A DNA stretch of 22,456 bases from CAZNMF01 sp035547155 (lineage in GTDB: Bacteria > Acidobacteriota > Vicinamibacteria > Vicinamibacterales > SCN-69-37). Position 1 is the stretch's first letter, and every line of letters begins with the position of its first letter. Location: NCBI GenBank assembly GCA_035547155.1, contig DASZVJ010000254.1, forward strand, positions 1 to 22,456, read 5' to 3'. The notes below the pieces were generated by a model that was not told the DNA's origin, did not search any database, and was given only the letters and a program-made list of their open reading frames with translations. The position numbers and the translations under genes are program-made. Below are positions 14,452 to 22,319 of the stretch, piece by piece.

Positions 14452-16995
14452 ATGCCGCTGACACGCCGAGTCTCCCTCTGCTCTGCGCTCGTGCTTGGCC
14501 TGTGTGCCGCGAGTGTCTGGCCCTCATCGCGCATCGCCGTCGCGGCGCGTCAAGCGGCGCCGGCCGCGACCGCCGCGCCGGCCGCCGCATCGCCCATCCT
14601 GCAATCGCTCCAACGGCTGAAGCAGATGGGCACGGTGCTCTACGTGGCCGCGCATCCCGACGACGAGAACACGCAGCTCATCGCGTACTTCTCGCGCGTG
14701 CGATTGATGCGGAGCGGCTACCTGTCGGTGACGCGGGGTGACGGCGGGCAGAACCTGCTCGGACCGGAGTTCTTCGAGAAGCTCGGTGTCGCGCGCACGC
14801 AGGAGCTGCTGGCCGCCCGTCGCCTCGACGGCGGCCGGCAGTTCTTCACACGCGCGATCGACTTCGGCTACACGAAGGACTATCGCGAAGCGCTCGACAC
14901 GTGGGGCCATCAGGATGTGCTGAGCGACGTCGTCCGCGTCTTTCGCACCTTCCGTCCCGACGTCGTCGTCGCTGGCTTCTCGACGCAGCCGGCCGTCGGT
15001 CAGCACGGCCAGCACACAGCGTCAGCCGTGCTCGCCGGCGAAGCCTTCAAGCTCGCCGGCGATCCGGCGGCGTTTCCCGATCAGCTGAAGACGCTCGCGC
15101 CGTGGAAGCCGGTGCGATTGCTGCAGAACGCCGGCGGGTTCGGCGGACGCGGCGGTCCCGTGCCGGCCAACGCGCTGCGAGTCGACATCGGCGGTAACGA
15201 TCCGATCACCGGCGAATCGCTGGCGCGCATCGCCGGCGAGAGCCGGTCGATGCACAAGACGCAGGGCTTCGGCAACTTCGCGGCGAACGCGGGTCGCGGC
15301 GGCGGCCCCAATCTGCAGGCGCTCGTTCAACTCGACGGCACGCCCGCGACGCAGGATCCGTTCGACGGCATCGACACGACGTGGGGCCGCGTGCCCGGCG
15401 GCGCGGCGGTGACGCCCGCCATCGACGCGATCATCGCCGCGTTCAAGCCCGACAATCCCGCAGCCAGCGTGCCCGCGCTGCTCGCGCTGCGCGCGCGCAT
15501 CGCGCAACTCCCCACCGATCCGCTCGTCGAAGAGAAGCGCGGCGATCTCGATCGTATCCTGCAGCTCTGTCTCGGCCTGTCGGTGCAGACGACGGTGCCC
15601 GACGCGGCGCGCGTGCCGGGCGAATTGCTCGCGATGACCCACACGGTGACGGTCGCGTCCGCGGTGCCCGTGCAATGGACGGCGATGCGCTATCCGGCGA
15701 CCGGACATCAAACCGCGATCAACGCGGCGCTGCGCACCGGCCAGGCGAGCACGCGCGCGGCGACCGAGCGCATCGCGGCGTCGACGCCGCTGACGCAGCC
15801 GTACTGGCTGCGCGAGGATGGCACGAAGGGGCTCTTCCACGTGGACGATCCCACGCTCATCGGCCGCCCGGAAAATCCGCCGGTCTTCCCTGTCGATTTC
15901 GTCTTCCGGGTCGGCGGCCAATCGCTCGTCGTCCACGACGAGCCCGTCCAGCGCACGACCGGTGCAGACGGCGCGGCAGCATCTCGACGGGTCGACGTCA
16001 TCGCGCCCGTGTCGATCGCTTTTGCATCCGACGTACGCCTGTTCGCGCCGAAGGCGGACAAGACGGTGACCGTGGATCTGCTCGCCGCGCGCGCCAACAC
16101 GACCGGCACGTTGCAGCTCGATCTGCCGGCCGGCTGGACCGCGACGCCGACGTCGCGCGCGTTCCGCCTCGCGACCGCCGGCTCGCACGATGACCTGACG
16201 TTCAGCGTCACCGCGCCGGATCGTGCGGACGCGGCGACGCTGAAAGCGCACGTCATGGTCGGCGGCGTGCGGTACGACACCGAGCATTTCGAGATCAACT
16301 ATCCGCACATTCCGCCGCAGCTGCTGCAGCGTCACGCGCGCAGCAAGATCGTCAGCCTCGATCTCGCCATTCGCGGCCACAACCTCGGCTATCTGCCAGG
16401 CGCGGGCGATGATGTGCCGCAGAGCCTGAGGGAAATGGGCTACGACGTCCGCATGCTGAACGACGGCGACCTCACCGCCGACGGCTTGCGCGGTCTCGAC
16501 GCCGTCGTCATCGGCGTGCGCGCGTTCAACACGCGGCGCGATCTCGCCGCGCACCTGCCCGCGCTCTTCGAGTACGTCAACGCCGGCGGCACCGTCGTCA
16601 CGCAATACAACGTCGCCACGGGGCTGCTCACGAACACGCTTGCACCGTTCCCGTTGAAGCTCTCGCAGGATCGCATCGTCGACGAGACGGCGGCGATGAC
16701 CTGGCTCGCGCCGGATCATCCGGCGATGACGACGCCCAATCGCCTGACGCCGGCGGATTTCGATGGCTGGGTGCAGGAGCGCGGCCTCTATTTCCCGAAC
16801 GAGTGGGACAACGCGTTCACGCCGCTCTTCTCCGCCAACGATCCCGGCGAAGCGCCGCTGCGCGGTGGCCTGCTCGTCGCGAAGTACGGCCAGGGCTATT
16901 ACGTCTACACCGGGCTCGCGTTCTTCCGGCAGCTGCCGGCGGGCGTACCCGGCGCGTATCGGCTGTTCGCGAACCTCGTCTCGCTCGGCCGCTGA
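14452..16995 (+). CDS. exported PIG-L family deacetylase, large multidomain form
   Basis: The product is 847 residues. A signal sequence (MPLTRRVSLCSALVLGLCAA) is followed by a LmbE/PIG-L domain that removes N-acetyl groups, typically from GlcNAc-type substrates. The zinc-site motif AHPDDEN carries H68, D70 and D71, and HGQH supplies H185 and H188. The middle (about 430-600) looks like beta-sandwich modules. The last 200 residues (LAIRGHNLGYLPGAGDD; DAVVIGVRAFNTRRDL; YVNAGGTVVTQYNV) resemble a ThuA/class-I amidotransferase-like fold. Such long forms are known from Acidobacteria. The ATG at 14452 is preferred because it begins the signal peptide; a GTG at 14332 would read through the heptamer array. 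No ribosome site is visible before it. A small gene follows 1 nt after the stop. Confidence 0.88.
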   Translation: MPLTRRVSLCSALVLGLCAASVWPSSRIAVAARQAAPAATAAPAAASPILQSLQRLKQMGTVLYVAAHPDDENTQLIAYFSRVRLMRSGYLSVTRGDGGQNLLGPEFFEKLGVARTQELLAARRLDGGRQFFTRAIDFGYTKDYREALDTWGHQDVLSDVVRVFRTFRPDVVVAGFSTQPAVGQHGQHTASAVLAGEAFKLAGDPAAFPDQLKTLAPWKPVRLLQNAGGFGGRGGPVPANALRVDIGGNDPITGESLARIAGESRSMHKTQGFGNFAANAGRGGGPNLQALVQLDGTPATQDPFDGIDTTWGRVPGGAAVTPAIDAIIAAFKPDNPAASVPALLALRARIAQLPTDPLVEEKRGDLDRILQLCLGLSVQTTVPDAARVPGELLAMTHTVTVASAVPVQWTAMRYPATGHQTAINAALRTGQASTRAATERIAASTPLTQPYWLREDGTKGLFHVDDPTLIGRPENPPVFPVDFVFRVGGQSLVVHDEPVQRTTGADGAAASRRVDVIAPVSIAFASDVRLFAPKADKTVTVDLLAARANTTGTLQLDLPAGWTATPTSRAFRLATAGSHDDLTFSVTAPDRADAATLKAHVMVGGVRYDTEHFEINYPHIPPQLLQRHARSKIVSLDLAIRGHNLGYLPGAGDDVPQSLREMGYDVRMLNDGDLTADGLRGLDAVVIGVRAFNTRRDLAAHLPALFEYVNAGGTVVTQYNVATGLLTNTLAPFPLKLSQDRIVDETAAMTWLAPDHPAMTTPNRLTPADFDGWVQERGLYFPNEWDNAFTPLFSANDPGEAPLRGGLLVAKYGQGYYVYTGLAFFRQLPAGVPGAYRLFANLVSLGR

Positions 16996-16996
16996 G

Positions 16997-17146
16997 ATGA
17001 CGACGCCTTCGGACGGTCGTCCCAGGCCAGACGACGACACCGGCGTGCCTGGCGTGCGGACGTGGACGCGCGTCTACGTCGTCGTGATCGGCAGCTTCGT
17101 GCTCTGGATCGCGCTGCTCTCGACGCTGATGCTGGTGTACTCGTGA
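16997..17146 (+). CDS. 49-residue single-helix membrane protein, probable symporter partner
   Basis: The product starts MTTPSDGRPRPDDDTGVPG, a polar cytoplasmic-type head. It then has one membrane helix, VYVVVIGSFVLWIALLSTLM, ending at LVYS. The ATG lies 1 nt after the PIG-L stop, and the 3' end overlaps the symporter start as GTGA (17143-17146). This packing indicates coupled translation. Tiny membrane proteins encoded just before SSS symporters are known elsewhere, for example YhdT before panF. By position it may be an accessory subunit, but its family is not recognised. Confidence 0.75.
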   Translation: MTTPSDGRPRPDDDTGVPGVRTWTRVYVVVIGSFVLWIALLSTLMLVYS

Positions 17147-18852
17147 ACGGCGCCGACTATGCCGTGCTGTTCGGCGTGCTGCTCGGCATCGCCGGCTACG
17201 GCATGTGGCGCACGCGGCATCGCCGCGATCTCAGCACGTACGTCAAAGGCCACGGCACGTCGCGCTGGCTGGTGATCGGCCTGTCCGTCATGGCGACGCA
17301 GGCCAGCGCGATCACGTTTCTCTCGACGCCGGGCCAGGGCTACACCGACGGCCTCGGCTTCGTGCAGAACTATTTCGGCGCGCCGTTCGCGCTCATCCTG
17401 ATCTCGATCGTCTTCCTGCCGATGTACCGCCGGCTCGGCATCCACACGGTGTACGAGTTCCTCGGCCAGCGCTTCGACAGCAAGACACGGCTGCTCGGCG
17501 CGGTGATCTTCCTCGTCCAGCGCGGGCTTGGCGCGGGCATCACGATCTACGCGCCCGCGATCGTGCTGTCGACGGTGCTGGGCTGGCCGCTCAGCCTCAC
17601 GATCGTCTGCTGCAGTACGCTCGTCATTCTCTACACCGTCAGCGGCGGATCGGAAGCCGTCAGCGTCACGCAGACCTGGCAGATGGCGATCATCTTCACC
17701 GGCATGGCGCTGGCGTTCGTCATCCTCCTGCGCGAGCTGCCGCCGGCACTGACGATGTCCGACACGCTCGCGCTGGCCGGGGCGTTCCGCAAGCTTCGTG
17801 CGATCGACTTCTCCGTCAACCTGCACGAGCGCTACACGTTCTGGTCCGGCATGCTCGGCGGCATGTTCCTGGCGCTGTCGTACTTCGGCGCGGATCAATC
17901 GCAGGTGCAGCGGTACGTCTCGGGCGCGTCGCTGCGCGAGAGCCGGCTCGGCCTGATGTTCAACGCGGTCTGGAAGATCCCGATGCAGGCCGGCATCCTG
18001 CTGCTCGGCGCGCTGCTGTTCGTCTTCTATCAATTCCAGGCGCCGCCGATCTTCTTCAACACCGTCGCCTGGCAGCAGCAGGCCAGCGGCCCGCACGCCG
18101 CGGCGCTGCAGACGCTCGAAGCGGACTACGCGCGGACGCATGCGGAGACGCGCGCGTCGATCGACACGTGGCTGGCGGCACGGCAGCGCCAGGATACGGC
18201 AGCAGAGGCGGCCGCGATCCAGGACGCACAGGCCTCCCGCGCGCGCGGCGAGCAGCTACGCGATCAGGCGAAGGCGATTCTGAAGCAAGGCGCGCCGCGT
18301 CTGTCCACCAACGACGCGGACTACGTCTTCATCACGTTCGTGCTGCACCAGCTGCCGCACGGCCTGATCGGCCTGCTCGTCGCGGCGTTTCTCGCCGCGG
18401 CCCTGCAATCGAAGTCAGCCGAGCTGACGGCGCTTGGCGCGACGACGACGGTCGATTTCTACCGGCACATCCTGCGGCGCGAGGCCGGCGACGAGCATCA
18501 CGTCCGCGCCACGCGCTGGTTCACGGCGTTCTGGGGCATCGTCGCGATGTCGTTCGCGCTCTTTGCCAGCATGTCCGAGAACCTGATCCAGGCGGTCAAC
18601 ATCGTGGGATCGATCTTCTACGGCGTCGCGCTCGGCCTCGTGCTGGTCGCGTTCTTCGCGAAGCGCGTCCAGGGCACGGCCGTGTTCTGGGCGGGCGTCG
18701 CGTCGCAGCTGCTCGTCTTCGTCTTGTTCGCGACGCTCGAGATCTCGTACCTTTGGTACAACGTCATCGGCTGCGGCGCGTGCGTGCTCCTCAGCCTGGC
18801 GCTGCAAGCGATCGTCGATCGGCGGCCAGGCCCTTCGTCCCTCCCAGGCTGA
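17143..18852 (+). CDS. sodium:solute symporter (SSS family)
   Basis: This 569-residue membrane transporter has the SSS core: WLVIGLSVMATQASAITFLSTPGQGYTDG (helix 2 region), GIHTVYEFLGQRFDSKTRLLG, TVSGGSEAVSVTQTWQM (near the sodium site), and FLAALQSKSAELTALGATTTVDFY in the later core helices. It would import a solute, likely a sugar-type compound, with Na+. Residues about 310-390 form a charged, Ala/Gln/Arg-rich helical insertion between membrane segments, longer than the usual loop. The GTG start at 17143 overlaps the small protein's stop. It is the last gene of the PIG-L unit; a GC hairpin follows at 18928. Confidence 0.92.
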   Translation: MNGADYAVLFGVLLGIAGYGMWRTRHRRDLSTYVKGHGTSRWLVIGLSVMATQASAITFLSTPGQGYTDGLGFVQNYFGAPFALILISIVFLPMYRRLGIHTVYEFLGQRFDSKTRLLGAVIFLVQRGLGAGITIYAPAIVLSTVLGWPLSLTIVCCSTLVILYTVSGGSEAVSVTQTWQMAIIFTGMALAFVILLRELPPALTMSDTLALAGAFRKLRAIDFSVNLHERYTFWSGMLGGMFLALSYFGADQSQVQRYVSGASLRESRLGLMFNAVWKIPMQAGILLLGALLFVFYQFQAPPIFFNTVAWQQQASGPHAAALQTLEADYARTHAETRASIDTWLAARQRQDTAAEAAAIQDAQASRARGEQLRDQAKAILKQGAPRLSTNDADYVFITFVLHQLPHGLIGLLVAAFLAAALQSKSAELTALGATTTVDFYRHILRREAGDEHHVRATRWFTAFWGIVAMSFALFASMSENLIQAVNIVGSIFYGVALGLVLVAFFAKRVQGTAVFWAGVASQLLVFVLFATLEISYLWYNVIGCGACVLLSLALQAIVDRRPGPSSLPG

Positions 18853-18927
18853 TTCGTCCTTCCGCTTGCCCCGCGCGCCGGAAGCTGGTACTTCTGGGCG
18901 TGGGATCTGAATCACGTTGCGGTGCAC

Positions 18928-18945
18928 GGCTGCGCCTCCGCAGCC
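18928..18945 (+). terminator. hairpin after the symporter gene (weak terminator candidate)
   Basis: GGCTGCG-CCTC-CGCAGCC is a perfect 7-bp stem with a 4-nt loop. Only a short TTCT follows, so intrinsic termination is uncertain. It lies 76 bp past the symporter stop and ends 13 bp before the next start codon, and could instead affect translation of the next gene. Confidence 0.4.
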
Positions 18946-18958
18946 TTCTGGAGATGCC

Positions 18959-19858
18959 GTGCCGAATCTGGTCGCGCCGATGCTCAACGGAGTGCTTGCG
19001 GGCTGGCTGGCCATGGCCGCCGCCGGCGTGCAGGCGCCGGACACCGCTGGTCAGCCCACTGACGCAACGCCCGCGGCCGTTTCCGTGCCGGACCCCGCTG
19101 TGGCCTCCATCGACGAAGCGCAACGTCTGTTCTACGTCGGCCGTTATGAGGAGGCGGCGGCGATGGCGCTTCGCCTGCGCGAAGCGGCGCCGAACGACCT
19201 CGCGACGTACGAAGTGCGGACCTCCGCCCTCCACTTCCTGATCAAGCGTCATCTGGGCGCAACGAAGGATCCGCAGGATGCGCTGAAGCGCTGCACGCCG
19301 TGCGCGAGCTGGCTGGCCGACCTCAAGGCCGACACGCTGCAGGCGCAGCAAATCGCGCGCGCGGCCCTCAAGGACCATGCGCGCGATCCGCAGACGCTGT
19401 TCTACCTCGGCAAGATCGACCTGACGCACGTCTGGCTCCACCTCGGCACGCTCGGCCAGAAGACCGGCTGGAACGAGTACTGGGAGGCGCGCCATTCGCT
19501 CGACGACGTCCTCAAGATCGATCCGACGCACGTGCGTGCACGTGTCGCGCGAGCCTGGATCGACTACATCGTCGACACGCGCGTGCCGCTGGGCCTGCGA
19601 TGGGTGCTCGGCGGCGGCAGCAAGAAGCGCGCCCTGGCGTCGATGCGCGACGCCGCGGCCTCGACCACGGCGGACTTCTTCTCGCACGCGGAAGCCAACT
19701 TCGCGTTGTGGGAGATGCTCGTGCGCGAGAACCGGTACGACGAGGCCGTCACCGTCGCCGAAGCCCTGTCGCGCGACTTCCCCGAGAATCGCGAGCTCGT
19801 CAGGTTCGTCGAAGCGAATCAACGCCGGCCGAAGCCCGCCACAGCCCCGGGTGCATGA
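18959..19858 (+). CDS. exported tetratricopeptide-like protein, function unknown
   Basis: The product is 299 residues. The leader VPNLVAPMLNGVLAGWLAMA ends near AGVQA and looks like a signal peptide. Helical repeat segments follow: IDEAQRLFYVGRYEEAAAMA, DPQTLFYLGKIDLTHVWLHL, DDVLKIDPTHVRARVARAWI and AEANFALWEMLVRENRYDEA. These have the A/G/Y spacing of TPR units and would form a protein-binding solenoid outside the cytoplasm. A CxxC (CTPC, about residue 117) lacks the histidine needed for haem attachment. The GTG at 18959 is chosen because GGAG lies 5 nt upstream. It is on the same strand as the symporter unit but separated by 106 bp including a hairpin. Confidence 0.72.
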   Translation: MPNLVAPMLNGVLAGWLAMAAAGVQAPDTAGQPTDATPAAVSVPDPAVASIDEAQRLFYVGRYEEAAAMALRLREAAPNDLATYEVRTSALHFLIKRHLGATKDPQDALKRCTPCASWLADLKADTLQAQQIARAALKDHARDPQTLFYLGKIDLTHVWLHLGTLGQKTGWNEYWEARHSLDDVLKIDPTHVRARVARAWIDYIVDTRVPLGLRWVLGGGSKKRALASMRDAAASTTADFFSHAEANFALWEMLVRENRYDEAVTVAEALSRDFPENRELVRFVEANQRRPKPATAPGA

Positions 19859-20042
19859 ACGAGTTGACGGCCGTGTCCCTCGATGCACTTGGCGGCCCCT
19901 GAAACACGCCACCCCAAGGGCATCGCCCCAAATCGTCTGTCGCTTGGACGGGTCTTTACCTGTAGGACACGCGAGACACCACGCCGCGAAGTTTTTTTGT
20001 CGCGAAGATGTCCCGCTCCACGTTTTCGACGTTGGACTTCGT

Positions 20043-20048
20043 TACAAT
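20043..20048 (+). promoter_or_regulatory. possible -10 element for the double TetR gene
   Basis: TACAAT lies 38 bp upstream of the GTG start, in an AT-richer stretch that also has TTTTCGAC and a run of seven Ts (19992-19998). No -35 box at a proper distance is seen. The rest of the 228-bp gap (19859-20086) shows no gene. Confidence 0.3.
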
Positions 20049-20086
20049 GTGCGTCCGGCTTGCGCACGCGCGCATCGCCGTCTGCA

Positions 20087-21349
20087 GTGACCGCACCTAT
20101 ACGTTCGCCGCTCTCTAGCCGTCAACGGCTCCTCGATACGTCAGCGGACCTGTTCTGGACCCGGGGCTACCGGGCCACGACCACGCGACAGATTGCCGCC
20201 GTGATGGGACTGCAGCAGGCATCGCTCTACCATCACGTCTCGAGCAAGGAAGATCTGCTGTGCGAGATCTGTCGCACGGCGCTCGAAGAGCTGAGCACCG
20301 CGGCTCACGCAAGTGTCGACGGCGCGACCGCGCCCGAGCGATGCCTCGAGCCGCTCATCTGTGCGCTGCTCCGGACCGAGCTCGGCCATCAGAAAGCGCA
20401 CGCGACGATGGCGTTCGAGCTGCGGTCGATCGCGACGAATCGACAGACGCCGCTTCGGGCGAACCTCTCGCAGTGCCGCGATCTCGTGCGCCTGACGATC
20501 GCGGCCGCGCAGGACGCCGGCCTGATCCGCCCCGACGTCGACGTCCGCGTGCTGCTGTTGTCGCTGGTCAATCTGCTGTCGTGGGTCCTGCTGTGGTACC
20601 GGCCCGACGGCACCTACAGCCGCGACGAGCTCACGGCTCATCTACTCGATCTCTGGTTGCACGGTGTGGCCGTCGACCGCGTACACGCACGCGCGACGTG
20701 CCCGGTCCCGATGCCGAACGGCGATCCGCGCCCCTGGACGCCGCCGGCCGTGGACGCCTCGGCCCGCACGGCCGATCGCGTGCTCGACGCCGCGGCGTTC
20801 CTGTTCCGGACAAAGGGATACGACGCGACAACGGCGCGCGAGATCGCGTCGCTGCTCGGCATTCAGAAGGCGTCGCTCTATCACCACACGCGCAGCAAGA
20901 GCGGGCTGCTCCACGCCGTGTGCACGAAATCGCTGCAAAGCATCCAGGGCGACGTCGGCACGGCCGTCGCGCTCGCGATCGATCCGCTGGAGCGCATGCG
21001 CGTGCTCGTGGCAGCGCACGTCGACAGCCTCCTCCGCCACCAGAATCAACACGCGACGTCGCTCCTCGAGCTCCGTGCGCTCTCGGGTGACCATCGCGCG
21101 GCCGTGGCGTCGCTGCGCGAAGCGTACGAAGCATTCGTCCGATCGGCGATCGATGACGGCCGGCGCGCCGGCACCATTCGCACCGATCTGCCGTCGAGCC
21201 TGCTCACGCTCTATCTATTCAGTCTCACCAACCGGACGATGTTGTCGTTCCGTCCGGAGGGGCCTCTCGCGCCGGATCAGCTTGGCAACGTGTTCGCCTC
21301 GCTCTTCCTCTCCGGCGCGTCCGCGCTGCCGTCCGCACACCACACCTGA
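20087..21349 (+). CDS. tandem double TetR/AcrR transcriptional regulator fused in one polypeptide
   Basis: This 420-residue protein has two complete TetR units. The first helix-turn-helix (about residues 12-60) reads TTRQIAAVMGLQQASLYHHV. The second (about 227-275) reads TAREIASLLGIQKASLYHHT; the two are clearly homologous. Each is followed by its own ligand-binding-type domain, with similar features in both (HQKAHATMAFELRSI and HQNQHATSLLELRAL; WYRPDGTYSRDEL and SFRPEGPLAPDQL). A Pro-rich linker of about 25 residues joins them. Ordinary TetR proteins have about 200 residues and act as dimers, so this chain contains the equivalent of one dimer. The GTG at 20087 is preferred by domain alignment; no ribosome site is visible. 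An SDR gene follows 124 bp downstream and may be its target. Confidence 0.9.
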   Translation: MTAPIRSPLSSRQRLLDTSADLFWTRGYRATTTRQIAAVMGLQQASLYHHVSSKEDLLCEICRTALEELSTAAHASVDGATAPERCLEPLICALLRTELGHQKAHATMAFELRSIATNRQTPLRANLSQCRDLVRLTIAAAQDAGLIRPDVDVRVLLLSLVNLLSWVLLWYRPDGTYSRDELTAHLLDLWLHGVAVDRVHARATCPVPMPNGDPRPWTPPAVDASARTADRVLDAAAFLFRTKGYDATTAREIASLLGIQKASLYHHTRSKSGLLHAVCTKSLQSIQGDVGTAVALAIDPLERMRVLVAAHVDSLLRHQNQHATSLLELRALSGDHRAAVASLREAYEAFVRSAIDDGRRAGTIRTDLPSSLLTLYLFSLTNRTMLSFRPEGPLAPDQLGNVFASLFLSGASALPSAHHT

Positions 21350-21380
21350 TTCCCGATCGGTTGGTGGTCTAACCTCTGCG

Positions 21381-21406
21381 CGCATCGCGCGCGCCGCGCC
21401 GATGCG
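21381..21406. promoter_or_regulatory. inverted repeat upstream of the SDR gene (possible operator)
   Basis: CGCATCG and CGATGCG form a perfect 7-bp inverted repeat separated by 12 GC-only bases. TATACT (21421-21426), a possible -10 element, begins 15 bp later. TetR-type regulators bind inverted repeats near promoters, so this is a candidate site for the adjacent double TetR protein. It could also be a stem-loop ending that gene's transcript. Confidence 0.35.
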
Positions 21407-21473
21407 TGGTGCGTCCGCTATATACTTGGCCGGTTCAACCCGGACACGCAGATCTCGGCTCATCCATCGCACT

Positions 21474-22253
21474 ATGTCTCACACCCCCGTACTCGACAGC
21501 TTCAAACTCACCGGCAAGGTTGCGCTCGTCACCGGCGGCGCGCGCGGGCTCGGACGCACGATGGCACTGGCGCTGGCCGAGGCCGGCGCAGACGTCGCGC
21601 TCGCGGCTCGCACCGTCGGGCCGCTCGAAGAAACCGCGGCGGAAGTCGCGCAGGCGACCGGCCGCCGCGTCAAGGCGTTCGCCGCCGACGTGACGAGCCT
21701 CGCCGATGTCACGCGGCTCGCCGCCGAAGTGCCCGAAGCGCTCGGGCCGATCGACATCCTCGTCAACAACGCGGGCAACAACATCCGCGGCTCGGTCCAG
21801 GAGCTCAGCGAAGCGGACTGGGACTCGGTGCTCGACACGAACTTGAAAGGACCGTTCCTCTGCTCGCGCGCGATCGGGCCGGAGATGGTGAAGCGCGGCT
21901 GGGGCCGGGTCATCAATCTCGGATCGATCCTGTCGTTCATCGCGCTGCCCGGCCGCGCGCCGTACGCGTCGGCGAAAGCCGGCGTCACCGCGCTCACGCG
22001 CGTGCTCGCGCTCGAGTGGGCCGGCACGGGCGTGACGGTCAACGCGATCTGCCCGGGGCCGTTCGGCACCGAGATGAATCGGCCGCTCCTGAACGATCCC
22101 GTCAAGTATCAGGAGTTCGTGCGCAACATTCCGATGGGCCGCTGGGGCGAGCTCGACGAGCTCGCGTCGCTCATCGTCTATCTCGCCTCGCCCGGTTCGT
22201 CGTTCGTCACCGGCGCGTCGATCCTGATCGACGGCGGATGGACCTCGCGCTGA
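21474..22253 (+). CDS. short-chain dehydrogenase/reductase (classical SDR, gluconate 5-dehydrogenase-like)
   Basis: This 259-residue enzyme interconverts an alcohol and a ketone using NAD(P). The cofactor motif TGGARGLG is at 20-27 and NNAG at 98-101. N123, S151, Y164 and K168 (YASAK) complete the catalytic tetrad. The C-terminus (FVTGASILIDGGWTSR) is the standard SDR ending. The opening residues (DSFKLTGKVALVTGG) and overall pattern resemble gluconate 5-dehydrogenase and 2-deoxygluconate 3-dehydrogenase, but SDR substrates cannot be assigned with confidence from sequence alone. The ATG at 21474 has no strong ribosome site. The gene follows the double TetR regulator and precedes a LeuA/HMGL-family gene on the same strand. 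Confidence 0.92.
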   Translation: MSHTPVLDSFKLTGKVALVTGGARGLGRTMALALAEAGADVALAARTVGPLEETAAEVAQATGRRVKAFAADVTSLADVTRLAAEVPEALGPIDILVNNAGNNIRGSVQELSEADWDSVLDTNLKGPFLCSRAIGPEMVKRGWGRVINLGSILSFIALPGRAPYASAKAGVTALTRVLALEWAGTGVTVNAICPGPFGTEMNRPLLNDPVKYQEFVRNIPMGRWGELDELASLIVYLASPGSSFVTGASILIDGGWTSR

Positions 22254-22269
22254 CGCGCACACCAGTTTT

Positions 22270-22297
22270 CGAAGTTCGAAGTTCAAAGTTCGAAGTT
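22270..22297. repeat. four heptamer copies CGAAGTT (inverse of the 14381 array)
   Basis: There are three perfect copies and one with a single change (CAAAGTT). CGAAGTT is the reverse complement of AACTTCG, the unit repeated at 14381-14436. It lies between the SDR stop and the next gene's ribosome site. Confidence 0.85.
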
Positions 22298-22319
22298 GAG
22301 AGGTCGTTGGAGGAAAGCA

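Noticed and set aside
17205..19241. Open frame of 678 codons overlapping the symporter
   Set aside because: The translation is an Arg-rich shadow of the symporter in another frame, with no hydrophobic or conserved pattern.
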